Below are positions 12,361 through 23,219 of a stretch of DNA of 64,000 nucleotides, piece after piece. The DNA comes from Paramyrothecium sp. XJ0827 (taxonomy: Eukaryota; Ascomycota; Sordariomycetes; Hypocreales; Stachybotryaceae). The stretch is taken from positions 1,178,001 through 1,242,000 of the forward strand of contig JAJFPB010000005.1 in the NCBI GenBank assembly GCA_020881915.1. Reading direction: 5' to 3'. Within the stretch, counting starts at the first letter, position 1; the number at the start of each line of letters is the position of its first letter. The position numbers were made by a program, and so were the translations under genes. The notes beneath the pieces are model-generated. The model was given only the letters and a program-made list of their open reading frames with translations. It did not search any database and was not told where the DNA came from.

Positions 12361-15300
12361 CTAGATGACATAGCCCCCGCCAGCAAGGCAGCGCCAGTCG
12401 CGCACCCCCGTGGCTTCTTCCAGCTCCACACACCACCACAGGACCTCTTTTGCCTTCTCAGGCTGGCCCGACTCCTCGTGGGCACGGGCGAGAGCAAACC
12501 ACGCGTCCGAGTAGTTCCAACCGCTGCCGAGGCGGGTGAGGCCAGAGAGTAGTGCATAGGCGCGATCGCGAGCGGCGAGACGGTCGATCAAGGACAGCCT
12601 GGTGGCCTTGTAAGGAGCGGCCAGCTGATCCCCCGTGTCATAAGAGGTGGTAATAGCCAAGAGGCTACTGGTCGTCCGGTCGTTAGATGTGAGGTTGGTG
12701 GCGCCGAGACCCAACGGGATTGTGGGCAAAGTCTTGGCCGGATCTGTGTTCGACTTCCGCGTATTTTGCTGGCTTGTAGTAGATGCCCATGGCTCATAAG
12801 TATTCATCGGGGGGATGGCAGGAGGCGGGAGCAACTCTTCGCTGTAGATATCCAGAAGTATGTTGGACAGGCCGACGATGGCAGAAGGATGATTGGGGCA
12901 ATGCGTCAAAGCAGATTCAAAGTCGGCTCTCGCTGCATAGTGATCCGACTTTGCCTGGGAGAGCAGTCCTGTCTGAAGGATTGTTAGCCAAGGAGATATG
13001 TGCGCAACAGCAACCCGACTTACCTCGGTGAATACGTCGCCCCATAGGTCATCCACGCTCCGCTGCTCAGCCCATCCCGCATTTCTGCTACCGCTAGCGC
13101 CTGAGGGTTCCTTGGTTGATTCGGTTTCCAGGGCTTGAACCAGTTTTTGCGCTTCCGCAATCGCACCCTTGCAGTCCTCATGCATGCCAGCTCGCCGGTA
13201 GAAGCCGGCAATGACCAACCAGACCTTGATCAGGATTGCCGTCCTCTGTGCCATCTCCTTCTCCTTCGGATACTGAATAAGCGGTAGCAAGCTCGTCGAT
13301 GCATAGATGCCCTCGGTCCCCGGCTCCAAGTGATCCGTTGACTTTGAGCCCGTGGAGTTGTGAGAGTTCAGTGATCGAAGCGTCTTACTGCGCGAGAAGG
13401 CCAGGGATATTGGCGGCGGCATCCGGCTAGAGTTTGTGAAGAAATCGGCCTGGTCGCGCTCTACTGCTGGAGTAAAGAATTGCTCCCCGTCCACGACGGT
13501 AGGCTTGTGTGACGCTTCTCCCACGCTTGAGGACCTTTGCCTGCTGTGGCTCCGATCCCTCTTCTTCAAGCTATTTCTCCTAGTTTCGCTCTTTTGTCTG
13601 TGCATAGATGTGCCTCGGCGGTATCGAGGATGGGTCGACATGGCCCCATTCTCCTCGGTCACCTGTATCGTCGGCGCCATGCTGATGGCGGTTTGTGCCG
13701 TCGCAGGCCTGGATGGCAGGACCGAGGAAAGGTCGCTGACTTGTGCCCCGATTGGTTCTCTGGTTGGAGCCCGGGGTTGCCTAGTCCCAAATATGCTGGT
13801 TTTGATGCTTCTATGCGTTGCAGAGGTCTTGGGTGGTTCTGCAGCTTTTGGTAGCCCCAACGTTGACTGCGTAGGCTGCGTGCCAAATAGCCGCGAGAAG
13901 AGTGTCAGTAGTTCAAAACTGGCGTTGACCGCTACCTCCGGGCCTTCCAATAGCTCGATCAGCGCAAGTTGCGTCATCTTCACCTCGAGGATACTCTCTT
14001 TTTCCGCGTCATCCATCTCATCAACCAAGCCGTTTTGTGTTCTCGAATTACTCGCGGCCTCAGCCTCGTTGAGGTGTTCACTGCGGAAGGCTGAATCCTC
14101 ATTACCAAATAGGACAGACGGGTCGTTGAACTGTTCCAAGGCACCCTCACATGCCCTAGCAGCCATGACATAATCCTGCCTGGCACTCAGAAGCAGGGCA
14201 AGAAGATTCCAGACAGGAATGAGTGACCTCTCACGCCAATATGCGCCATAAAGAACATTGCTATCTTCTTCTGAGCCCCTGGTAGAGATCAAGGCAGCCC
14301 TGATGAGGTCGATCGCCGCTGTCAGCTCCCTCCTTTCGGCTAGAAGCAAGCCGAGGGTAAAGAAGCTCCTGATATCTTTCGAGCGGCCTAGTTCTGCCGA
14401 CAGAGATCGACGCAGGCAGCGAACCGCCTTTGCTTGTATTTCCGTCCTGGACGTAGCCTCGTGCGTAACCCTGGACCAGTGGGCGTGTGACAGACCAATT
14501 GCTTGCCAGGCCAGTGCTACAATTTGGGGCGGGACAGGCGGGTGTAGAAGTTGGATCTTCTCCTTCTCCTCAGCCGTCCAAGACACAGAATCCACTGGCT
14601 TCAGTTGTGGCAATTTAGCTAGCCAGTCTTCCAACTCAGCTCCTAGATGATGCGCCTTTTCGGCTGCTTCTTGGTTGCCATAACGACACAAGGCCATGAT
14701 AGCTTGCGACATGGTCTCCAGCACGATACTATCCTCGTCCAGGCTCTCGTCAGGAATGCCTGTCTTGTCGACTCGGGCCTTGACTTTTTTCACGATCTCC
14801 AAGTATGCGTCAAAGGCGCGGAAAGACAAGTCGAAATCTGCGACGGAGAGGTGGAGGAGGAAGAGGAAGCGAAGTATGGCAGGCGAGTGGTACGTCTTGG
14901 TTGCGGCGCTGTAGAGGGTGTCAAGGACTCCTCGACTTAGGCTGCTTCGGCCACCTTGTCCTAGGTCGTGCTCCTGCCAGCCTCGGCCGCACATGATGGA
15001 CCAGTTCTTGACGACTCGCTTTACGAACGCTTCAACTTCTGGCCTACCCTCCTCTGCGCGCGGGAAGGTCGTCTCTCCGAGCAAAAGTGCCTGATAAGAA
15101 GCCTCGGCGCTCTTGAGCTCCACGCGTAGCTGGTTCCGTGCTGATAGATCGTTCGTGATTTTGTTCACATATCCAGTCGGGATTGGCAAGTCACCCTCTA
15201 GGATTCGGGACAGAGCCAGGTAGTACTTTTCCCAGATCTGCCTGCGTGGAATCGCACCCTTGAAGCCGTATCCTCCTGCCACGGAAGATGAAACCGTCTC

Positions 15301-16138
15301 CCAGTATCTGGCCCATGCACGGAAGCAACTCAAGGCGTTGGCGTCCTGTAGAGAGACATCATCGTCCTCAAGAGCAACACTCCAGAGCACGCAGAATTCC
15401 GTCAGGTAGAGCTCCGACCAATAACCTAGTTGACTACTCAGTCGGGAATCTGACCATGAGCCAGTCAGGAGGGGTAGGCCGGCGTGGAATGTTGCAAGGG
15501 CCTGCGCCCGTTCATGGTTGCGGGTTAGGCTGTCGGCGCGGAGGTATGTCGCCTTGAGCGCGGAGACTGTCGTCCATCGCCATGCGATACATGAAGGGTC
15601 GAGCTGGTGAGTCTCAGGCTCGGGAAGACGTGACAAAGCTTGGCTGTATTCAGCAAACACCCAGTGCAGCCAGCCAACGCAGACTTGAGCTTGGAATTTA
15701 TCCTCGGGATACTTGTCTTCGCTCTCTATTGCCTCGAGTAGCTTCGGGATCTTGCTGGAGAGCTCCGCTTGCTGGGCAGCTTCGACGGTAGGAGGATGCG
15801 TCGGGGCACCCCCGCCATGGGTGGTGGCTGCTTTGGTCAACTGTGTGATGGCGCATTCGGTCTCGGCGGTCAAGGTCAAGCCTGGCGACATCAATCAGTA
15901 CGCTGTCTGAAGAGGGGTCATTGGCTATGACAGGGGAGTGCTCGTGAAGCCCGACGTACAGTTTCTATCGGGAGCATGCTTGCGGACCTTGCGAACCAGC
16001 TCGGGAACGTCGGCCCACTTGCCCTCGCAGCGGGCACTGTCGAGACGGTCGAGGTATTGCGCGGCCTTGGTCTGGACGTTCGGTTGTGTTAGCGCACACT
16101 TGACTCAAATGGAAAGGAGTGTACAAGCGTACAGTCAT
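12361..16138 (-). CDS. YPP1: Ypp1/TTC7-type TPR protein, plasma-membrane PI4-kinase complex
   Basis: Ypp1 (animal TTC7) is the scaffold that, with Efr3, holds PI 4-kinase Stt4 at the plasma membrane; fungal copies are often annotated as cargo-transport protein. Four exons, complement(12361..12972, 13024..15881, 15960..16071, 16133..16138), 1195 residues. The first coding exon is just ATG ACT (M-T); splicing then gives TKAAQYLDRLDSARCEGKW and KHAPDRNCLTLTAETE, the conserved N-terminus. Low-complexity Ser/Arg/Thr sequence occupies about residues 730-850. TPR helices lie near the C-terminus (ARADFESALTHCPNHPSAI and DAWFALARAHEESGQPEKAKE). The last intron, 12973..13023, is 51 bp, stop-free and in phase 0 after residue 992. 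It is divergent from RIX1, sharing an 0.8-kb promoter region. Confidence 0.93.
12973..13023 (-). other. Stop-free 51-bp intron in YPP1
   Basis: Reading on the minus strand: donor GTAAGT, branch GGCTAACA, acceptor CTTCAG. It has 17 sense codons and no stop, so retention would insert 17 residues (starting VSRVAVAHIS) just before a TPR helix pair. Confidence 0.8.
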
Positions 16139-16948
16139 CTTGTGGCCGGCTACGGACAGGTCGTTCTTGGGTCAGCAACGGACAAGCTCCTGAGGCATCG
16201 CGGAATGTGACTACGGTAAAAGGGGGGCGATGGCGCCGTAGGCGAGCAATGCTTCCCGGTCGTCGCTTTTGATCAGGGCGTAAGCTGAGGTTCAGAACTG
16301 GCGAGGTGCAAGGACGACAGCCGAGTCGAAAAAGCACGAAGCGAGCGTGAGGCCGGAGCGAACGGTCGGTCCCCTGGATCGAGGAAGTTCGCGAACTTGA
16401 TCCAAGATACAAGGTACGTCAATCCGGAACGGCTAGGACCTTAAGGTACTAAATCGAGGAGCTGTGCTGAAGTAGCTCTACTTTGCCCATTCACAGCTGC
16501 TGGCGCAACTCAGGGTACCTCTACTTTAAAGCCAGCCCCCTAGCGATGTGGCAGGTCCCTGGCGCGGTCGCACCAACCAATGAGGCACGGCCCGGGTTCT
16601 GCAAGGAATGGGTCCAGAATCCAGATAGCGCATGTCTCGATGCGATAGGACCAGCTACAGAAAAAAAAAATACTACAGTCCAAACTGTAGGACCAGAAGC
16701 GTGTACTCGCATTGCCCGCCAGTCAAATAGATGAGCTCAATGCTCTCTGACGGACTGACTGATAATCGATCACCGCTGAGCGCTGTTTGATTTACACAAT
16801 TAAAACCAGGATTTTCCCGGTACACTGAGTCTAGCCTACTGGGATCACGCACTTCATCTCACATCTAAACTTATCTTACACTATACGCACAACCTCCAGG
16901 CCGTTGCACATACACCTCAACAAAGACCTCGTCTGAAAGCTCGTCTAC
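16139..16948. promoter_or_regulatory. Shared divergent promoter of YPP1 and RIX1
   Basis: This 810-bp gap separates two start codons facing away from each other. It contains a CCAAT box at 16577-16581, a candidate site for the fungal HAP/CBF complex, and a pyrimidine-rich stretch before the RIX1 start. Co-regulation is inferred only from the arrangement. Confidence 0.55.
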
Positions 16949-19301
16949 ATGTCGGCTTCACTTCCCCCGGACCTTCGGGTCATCTGTCGGAAACTCACCT
17001 CCATTCCGCCCGCCCAGCTGCCTCACGCGCTGCCCTCGCTCACCAACCACATCCTCCGCTGCAAAGAGCCATTGTCGGCGCCACAGGATGGCAAGCCCAA
17101 GGACAATGCCTCGGAAAGCTCGCTCCTCGTCCACAAGCTCAAGACCAGCATCACCACGCTCTTGAACGGCCGCAGCCGGGAGGCTAGGTTTGCTGCGGTT
17201 GCTTTGATCAAAGCTATCGTGGATGTTGGAGGCTGGGAGGTTCTGCGCGGATCTGGCCCATGGGTCAATGGTCTGCTGTCCATCATTCAGGTAAGTTCCG
17301 CTCACATCCCATGCAAGAGCTTGATGACTGACGCCGTGGCAGAAAGGAGATCCCATGCCATCAAAGGAGCTGGCCATTGTGGCGCTGACCCGTATTTACA
17401 TGCTGCTACACCCTTACCAGACACTTGTGCGAGAGATTGCCACTCCCACCATCCCGGCCTTCAGCACCGCGTGCCTGCAGCTTATCAAGCGCCCTGCGTC
17501 TGGGGAGCCCCTCACGACACCTCTCTCTGTTGTGGAAACAGTCTGCGATGCCATCTCAACCCTCATCCCGCTGTATCCTACAACCTTCCGTCCCTCCAGT
17601 TCCAACCTTAAGACTGCCTTGAAGTCGTATGTTGCGCCGACCTCGTCAGACAATTTCTACGTCCCTGAATCGTTGAGGAGAGCCGCCAGAACTCTGGCTC
17701 TCTCCCAACATCAAGTAGCTGCAAAAGCGGGCGGAAGCGACGAGTGGGTTGCGCTGGTGAAAAGCATCCTCAAGGAGCTCCACGCCACAGCTGATCAGGT
17801 CTTCCGCGCTGTTGATGAGTCTTGGGAGTCTTCTGGGTTGTACACTCGAGGCAAGGTTGAGCTGGGTGGGGAGCCACACAGTGGGAGCTCTTCCACTGAT
17901 TTTACTCCTTGGACTGGAATCCATGCTGGCACCGAACGTCTCATTGGCCTTTTCGACTACCTATCCGAATCCTTACGATGTGCAACGAAAGCACCAGTCA
18001 ACATTCCTACTACGGCTCTCATCGACGCAGTATCTCGTGTTTGCCTGATAGCGCGGCTGTCTCCCAAGTCCCAGTCTTGGGAACAATCGCTGCAAACCAA
18101 TGCTGCTGTTGGGAGGGAAGAAAAAGAAGAGCTGTGGAGTTCCATCCCAGACATTCACATCGCGGCGATGCAGCTACTTCTAGCTATGACACAGCGCCTA
18201 GGAAAGAACGTGTTACCAAATGTTCCTGAGCTGCTCGATCACTTGGCACGCGTCTTCAAATCAGGCATCAGTATCGCTGCCGTTCGTGTGACGGGTTATG
18301 CCGTTTTGGACGAACTGCTCGTTCTCGCCGGGCCCACCCTTTCCAAACAAGCGGTGGACATGCTCGATCCTCTCCTTGGGGCTTGTTGTCGGGACTTGCA
18401 ACAAAACGCCGGCTACTTGAAACACACCGAGAAGGCCAGCGCGCCCACGAATGACGCAAAGAAGAATGGCATGGCCGCAAACGCAGACTTGTTCCTCCAG
18501 CCGCAGGCAGCCAATATCGAGTCTACTCCAAGACTCGAGCCCAGTCATGAGGATGCCGCCAGCAAGCTCCTGGCCACTATCCTGGCTTCGTTACCGCAGC
18601 AATATCTGAAACCTACTTTGCGCGGACTTCTGGACAAAACCGCTATCCTAACTCGCAACCGCGATGCCATGGTCGCAAGCGTACTGAATCCCTACCGGGA
18701 CCAGCGTGGTCGTTTGTACCCGAGCATCTTACCCCATCTCACGCAACAATACCCCAACGACCAGGCACTGGAGATTCTGCGGACCAATCTCCGTGTGAGC
18801 GGTTTGCAAGAAAGTGGCGACGTGCCTGATCCAGCTGATTTGGAGGAGGAAGAGGAGGATGAAGAGGACGCAGATGACACTGAAATGCACGAAGCGGATC
18901 AAAATGTTGAGCTGGTTGACGGGGCTCCTTCAAACCCAATCAAAGCTTTATTGATACCGACGGCGACGGAGAGCAAGATTGATTTACCCGTTCAAAGCAA
19001 TCCTTTCGGTGTGGCCAAAGAGAACAAAACGGTCAAATCCAACATTTCCGAAACCGTCAACCAAACGCCACTCTCGCCACCGAAGCGCAAACACGAGGGC
19101 ACCGACTCGAAACCTCCGAAGAGGCAAGAACTTAGCAAGCCGTCGCCTGCTGAGGGCTCCACCCGCGCGGCGGCTGCTCCCCAGGCGCGGGCTGAGCCCG
19201 TGCAGGAAGCCGAAGACGACGATAGCAGCGATGGCGAGAGCGTGCACCTGAACATGGAGCTCGAGGACGATGATGAAGAGGAGGAGGAAGGCGAGGAATA
19301 A
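16949..19301 (+). CDS. RIX1: Pre-rRNA-processing protein Rix1
   Basis: Rix1 (Ipi2; animal PELP1) acts with Ipi1 and Ipi3 in the Rix1 complex on pre-60S particles, needed for ITS2 processing and release from the nucleoplasm. Two exons, 16949..17290 and 17343..19301, 766 residues. The 52-bp phase-0 intron (GTAAGT...GGCAG) falls after residue 114; the joined sequence VNGLLSIIQ-KGDPMPSKELAI is the conserved N-terminal helical repeat region. The C-terminus is disordered: an acidic run (EEEEEDEEDADDTEM), basic nuclear-localisation-like stretches (PPKRKHEG, PPKRQE) and a final D/E-rich tail, all typical of nucleolar assembly factors. It is convergent with the WW-domain gene, whose stop lies 325 bp away. 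Confidence 0.93.
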
Positions 19302-19625
19302 TGTGGACGGGCGGTAGATAATCTTGGCTCAAGCCTTTAAAAGGAGATCGTTGCTATATCAACAATCAAAATTCTTGGAAATCTCAAGCACATGTCGCCT
19401 ATTACGTTGATGATCTTTGTCCTAACGAACGGCCCAATGCGCGAACCTAACTCCGTCCGCACCTCGTACGCCAATACCCAAACGAATGCACCCAGCTCGC
19501 CTTGCCTTTGACCAACGCCATCTTATGATACCTAATCAGAAACATCCGAAAAGCAGAGCGGGAGGGGGGGACATGGGAGAAACACGCCGGGCCGACCCCA
19601 TAACTGATAGGAAAGCGGGCACGTC
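19302..19625. other. Facing 3' regions of RIX1 and the WW-domain gene
   Basis: The 324-bp gap between convergent stops has no open frame of note. It is expected to hold both polyadenylation regions. Confidence 0.5.
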
Positions 19626-20417
19626 TTAGTCTCTTAACCAGGCTCTCCGCTTCTCCTCTTTCCGGACGCGGCGCTTCTCCTTGAAGGCCTTGAGCTCCGA
19701 CTTGGAGAGCTTCTTGTTCGACCGCTCCGCCTTCAAGCTACGGCCGTCGTGGGCGTTGGCAGCCGCGTCCACGTCAAAGAATGCGTTCATCTGGCGCTTG
19801 GATTTGGACTCGTCGCTGTGCCTCCCGGGACCCATGTCCGCAGTCTGGAACTGCCCGGTGAATCGGTTGAAGGTGGCTGTGGCGCCGTAGGCCCCGTCTG
19901 CCTCCAAAGGCGTCGCGCCGTCCTCCGCGGCCTGGGGGTCGTCTTTGTCTCCCTGAGCATACCAAGCGTTCGGGTCGTAGTCGCCGTGGATCGCGGGGTT
20001 ATAGCCTCCAGCAACTGGTTTCTCGGATTCTGGGGGCAAAGGGGCGTCTGTTTGGGCTGCCCCTACAGCTGCTCCGGGCGCAGCGCTCGCGGTAGCATCC
20101 CCAGCAGTAGGAACGCGAGGGTTGTCCCACTGTGTCTTGCCTGTGAACCGGTTATAGAAGAACCACGCTTGGGTACTCGGATCCCATTGACAATCCCACC
20201 CATCGTCTGCCGGCTCGGGGACAGGTTCGCTTGGCAAGGGTGGACCATCCGGGGCAGGTTCCTCGGGGAGAGGTGGCGCCTCCTCGGCAGGAGACTCTGC
20301 TGTGTCTGGCCTATCTACATCCACGGCAGCTTTGTCGGAAACACTCCCCTCGACCTCGGTTGGGGCTTCGGGCACGGCCTCGGCCGGAGATTCGACCTCT
20401 CCGGGCGACGAGGGCAT
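19626..20417 (-). CDS. WW-domain protein with basic C-terminal tail
   Basis: Single exon, 263 residues. The N-terminal 70 residues are acidic and proline-rich. One WW domain follows at about residues 72-102 (DGWDCQWDPSTQAWFFYNRF...GKTQWDNP), with both signature tryptophans and the terminal proline. A conserved central part (YNPAIHGDYDPNAWY, FNRFTGQFQ) follows. The last 60 residues (KSKRQMNAFFDVDAAANAHDGRSLK...KLSKSELKAFKEKRRVRKEEKRRAWL) form a strongly basic helix seen in a conserved fungal WW-protein family. WW domains bind proline-rich partners; nuclear or splicing-related roles are known for relatives, but the specific job here is inference. It is divergent from the GH16 gene. Confidence 0.85.
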   Translation of the reverse strand: MPSSPGEVESPAEAVPEAPTEVEGSVSDKAAVDVDRPDTAESPAEEAPPLPEEPAPDGPPLPSEPVPEPADDGWDCQWDPSTQAWFFYNRFTGKTQWDNPRVPTAGDATASAAPGAAVGAAQTDAPLPPESEKPVAGGYNPAIHGDYDPNAWYAQGDKDDPQAAEDGATPLEADGAYGATATFNRFTGQFQTADMGPGRHSDESKSKRQMNAFFDVDAAANAHDGRSLKAERSNKKLSKSELKAFKEKRRVRKEEKRRAWLRD

Positions 20418-21044
20418 CTTGGATTTACTTTTGGATGGGCAACTATGATTTTCTGCAAACGTGAGTCTCCTGAAGAAATTGGTTTTATCAAAAATACTTA
20501 TGCACCTGATGCTTCATGCAGCCAAATTTTTACCGACGTAAGCAATGCATTCGTGATGCTTGTGTTGAAATCCCATATGGCCTCGTGAAGAGGTCCAGAC
20601 AAATTTAAGTCTGGTTGGAGAAACCGAACAGTTCAGACGGTTTGGCGCCGCGCAGCGCAGGGGATCTTGCTTGGCAACATGTCGTCAGTCGCTGCACGTG
20701 AGATCTCATCACGTGATACACTCGAACACCATCCCTACGCAGATCTCATTCAAGTCTGGGATGGTAGCTTGTCCGGCCTAGAGCATCCATAGAGAGATTG
20801 TCTTTCCCCCACAATATCAAGTGAGCATATGCTCTCAGCAACGTCGCTGCGAGTCGGCATTCCACTGCCGTCGGCCTCGGGTTCTCCCTTCGGAATTGTC
20901 CAATATGGCGCCACCCGGCCGCAGCTTTGGGCTAGTTCCCTTAGCATGGTGAGAATCCTATAAATAATCATAGGTATAAGATTGGATTCACTTCCGTCCC
21001 CCGGTCTCGCCCTTTGTGTTCCTTTGTTTTCTCGTCATACGGTG
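20418..21044. promoter_or_regulatory. Divergent promoter of WW-domain and GH16 genes
   Basis: This 627-bp gap lies between two start codons. It contains two CACGTG E-boxes close together (see the separate entry). It is likely to hold both promoters. Confidence 0.5.
20695..20717. promoter_or_regulatory. Paired CACGTG E-boxes
   Basis: CACGTG occurs at 20695-20700, and a perfect 10-base palindrome ATCACGTGAT at 20708-20717; a GATCTC spacer makes the whole an imperfect inverted repeat. TCACGTGA-type boxes bind fungal bHLH factors (Cbf1 class). Which flanking gene responds is unknown. Confidence 0.5.
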
Positions 21045-22253
21045 ATGAGGTCTTCTCTGGCTGTCGAAAGTCTCGGGGCTTTAACGCTGTTTGCCGTCAG
21101 CGCAGCTTCTGCCTCGACTGGCTCTGGCAGCCAGCTCGTTGATGATGGAGAATGCGGTTGTTTTCTGATCAATGGTTCCATGCCAACGTACTATGCAAAG
21201 CACTCGTTCTTTGATTTTCGAAGCTTGGGCGCCTATGCTGGCATACCAGAGGTCATATCTGATGCGAACAAGAGCTCGATAGCTCCTCCCACGAGTGACT
21301 ATTTTGACAGCGAACCATGGAACGATATGTGGGAACTTCAAAGCTGGGACAATAGAGAAGAAGGACGTGAAGGCGAACTGTCTGGCGATGCTACCGTTTT
21401 GATGGTGAACTCACCAAACAATGTCTACATCCAAGAAAATGGCGATGAGGACCCCGCCTCAGACACGTTCCTGACTATGCGGACGCAGCGTCTGCCGGGC
21501 TTCCAAACAGCAGCCGAGTTTCAGGCGAGGCGACTTGACTATCAGTTTTTGTCCCTGCGTATGCTTGCGCGAACCATTGGAAGCCCTGGCGCCGTTGCCG
21601 CAATGTTCACCTACAGGCACAGCGATGAGCTGGCCAATGTTCAGGAGGCAGACATTGAGATCCTGACAAACGGACCTCGAGAGAAGGTTCAATACACCAA
21701 CCAACCATCATACACAGAGGACGGCGAGGAACGCAAAGACGCCACTCGGAACGCCACGATGCCAGGCGGTCTGCGCTGGAACGACTGGGTGGTGCACCGC
21801 CTGGATTGGACGCCGAGCCGCAGCATCTGGTACGCCGACGGGGCCGAGGTTGCAAACATCGAGTTTCAGACACCGAGGGATCCTTCGGGCGTCAACTTCA
21901 ACGTGTGGAGCAACGGCGGGAGCTGGAGTGGGAACATGTCCATATACGATGAAGCGTTTATGCAGATTCAGTGGATTGAGATGGTCTTCAACACCACGGA
22001 CCAGGGTGCTGACGACGGCGGCGACCGAAAGTCTCGAAGAGACGCCGGCGCTATGGGCCAGATGGTGCCGCGAGATAGCAATGGCGCGTGTGGCAAAGTT
22101 TGCAGCATTGATGAGACGGACGAAAGAGGCAGGGCAGCAATGCTTTGGGAGAGCAGTGCCTCCGAAAAATCTTCAAACCTATTCATGAGATGGACGTCAA
22201 TGACACCATGGCTATTCATTCTAGCTACAGGATCTTGGGCTGTCCTGTCGTAG
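21045..22253 (+). CDS. Secreted, probably GPI-anchored GH16-family glycosidase
   Basis: Single exon, 402 residues from the ATG at 21045. This start was chosen over an in-frame ATG at 20982 because it places a signal peptide (MRSSLAVESLGALTLFAVSAASA) at the very N-terminus. The body is a concanavalin-A-like beta-glucanase fold with the GH16 catalytic pattern E-x-D-x-E at residues 201-205 (EADIE), plus WNDWVVHRLDWTPSRSIWYADG downstream. N-glycosylation sequons are frequent (NGS, NKS, NAT, NMS, NTT). The last 20 residues are hydrophobic (WLFILATGSWAVLS), suggesting a GPI signal. It probably acts on wall or environmental beta-glucan; the exact substrate cannot be told. It has only two cysteines near the start and two near the end. 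Confidence 0.88.
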   Translation: MRSSLAVESLGALTLFAVSAASASTGSGSQLVDDGECGCFLINGSMPTYYAKHSFFDFRSLGAYAGIPEVISDANKSSIAPPTSDYFDSEPWNDMWELQSWDNREEGREGELSGDATVLMVNSPNNVYIQENGDEDPASDTFLTMRTQRLPGFQTAAEFQARRLDYQFLSLRMLARTIGSPGAVAAMFTYRHSDELANVQEADIEILTNGPREKVQYTNQPSYTEDGEERKDATRNATMPGGLRWNDWVVHRLDWTPSRSIWYADGAEVANIEFQTPRDPSGVNFNVWSNGGSWSGNMSIYDEAFMQIQWIEMVFNTTDQGADDGGDRKSRRDAGAMGQMVPRDSNGACGKVCSIDETDERGRAAMLWESSASEKSSNLFMRWTSMTPWLFILATGSWAVLS

Positions 22254-23219
22254 CCACTTTCGTCTTGCCCAAGCTGTTTCCCCATGGTTGGGTTCAAGAT
22301 TGACAGATCTTCATCTACCATTTATAGAGCACGCCGCAATCAACACATGATATTCATCACGCGAGAGCTGAAGTGTGATTTTAATTATGTTTGATTTCGA
22401 ACTATTTCATAAACTCCTAGGTCAGCCGCCTCCGGTCACCTCGCCCAGTGCTAATATCTCTAGAAACTTTTGAACTCCCACCTCCCTAACGCCAAGCATC
22501 CAGTACTTTTCACAGCCTTCTCATAATTCATCATCAACATTCCGTGAGAACATCTCCACGGACGGGAACAAGAAGCTATGTGCATTCTGTACATAGATGA
22601 TGAATATTTGATGTGCGTTTATGTCGTAAAACAATCAACAAGCAGCCTCTGTTTATTTCCAAAAAATTTGTGCCGGCATGAATCACAGGTGGGAGGGCAC
22701 CCGTACCCAAGTCGGCGGGCTTGATTCCGTGTACTCAGCCGGCCATTCGTTCACATGGCTATATTTCCAGAATGGTGTTCGTCTCGAGTTTTGGGCAGAG
22801 CCAAACACCCCAGACCTTCACTAGGAAGCGGCAACACCAGTGCAGAACTCGAATGACGCTTAAGAGCCTCTGCCTCTGTTGATACACTGCTGTCGTGGCA
22901 AGCAGCACAGAAGCAAGGGGTTGATCTCAGCATGCGGAACCTTGAGTAAAGGGTTGCATGCCAATGCCATCAACCTCCCCTGAAAGCTCTCCCGTGAAAG
23001 AGTGCAACTGTGGCTAGGCTCGAACCGAAGCTCTGGGCCCGTCTCGCACCATCCAGCATGAGGACGGTCGTCACAAACAGACTTGAGGTAAATGGTAAAC
23101 ATCGGTCTGAGATTCGACAGTTGGTTCAGCGTCGTGGTTCGCCGCAATCGCTCGTTGATCATTCTGCGGAATTCAGTTAAATCCCGGTTAGAGAACCACG
23201 CTTACACAAGTCGGTTGGT
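22254..23219. other. Intergenic between GH16 and kapC
   Basis: These are the facing 3' regions of two convergent genes. The minus-strand open frame at 22860-23162 lies in the likely kapC 3' untranslated region and shows no domain. No tRNA or repeat is recognised. Confidence 0.5.

Noticed and set aside
13436..14173. Plus-strand 245-codon Ser/Leu-rich frame
   Set aside because: Antisense shadow of YPP1; no domain.
19749..20588. Plus-strand 279-codon frame
   Set aside because: Antisense to the WW-domain gene, which has a clear domain and conserved tail.
23020..23040. GGTTCGAGCC-like box resembling a tRNA T-arm on the minus strand
   Set aside because: No matching A box, acceptor stem or anticodon arm at the right spacing.
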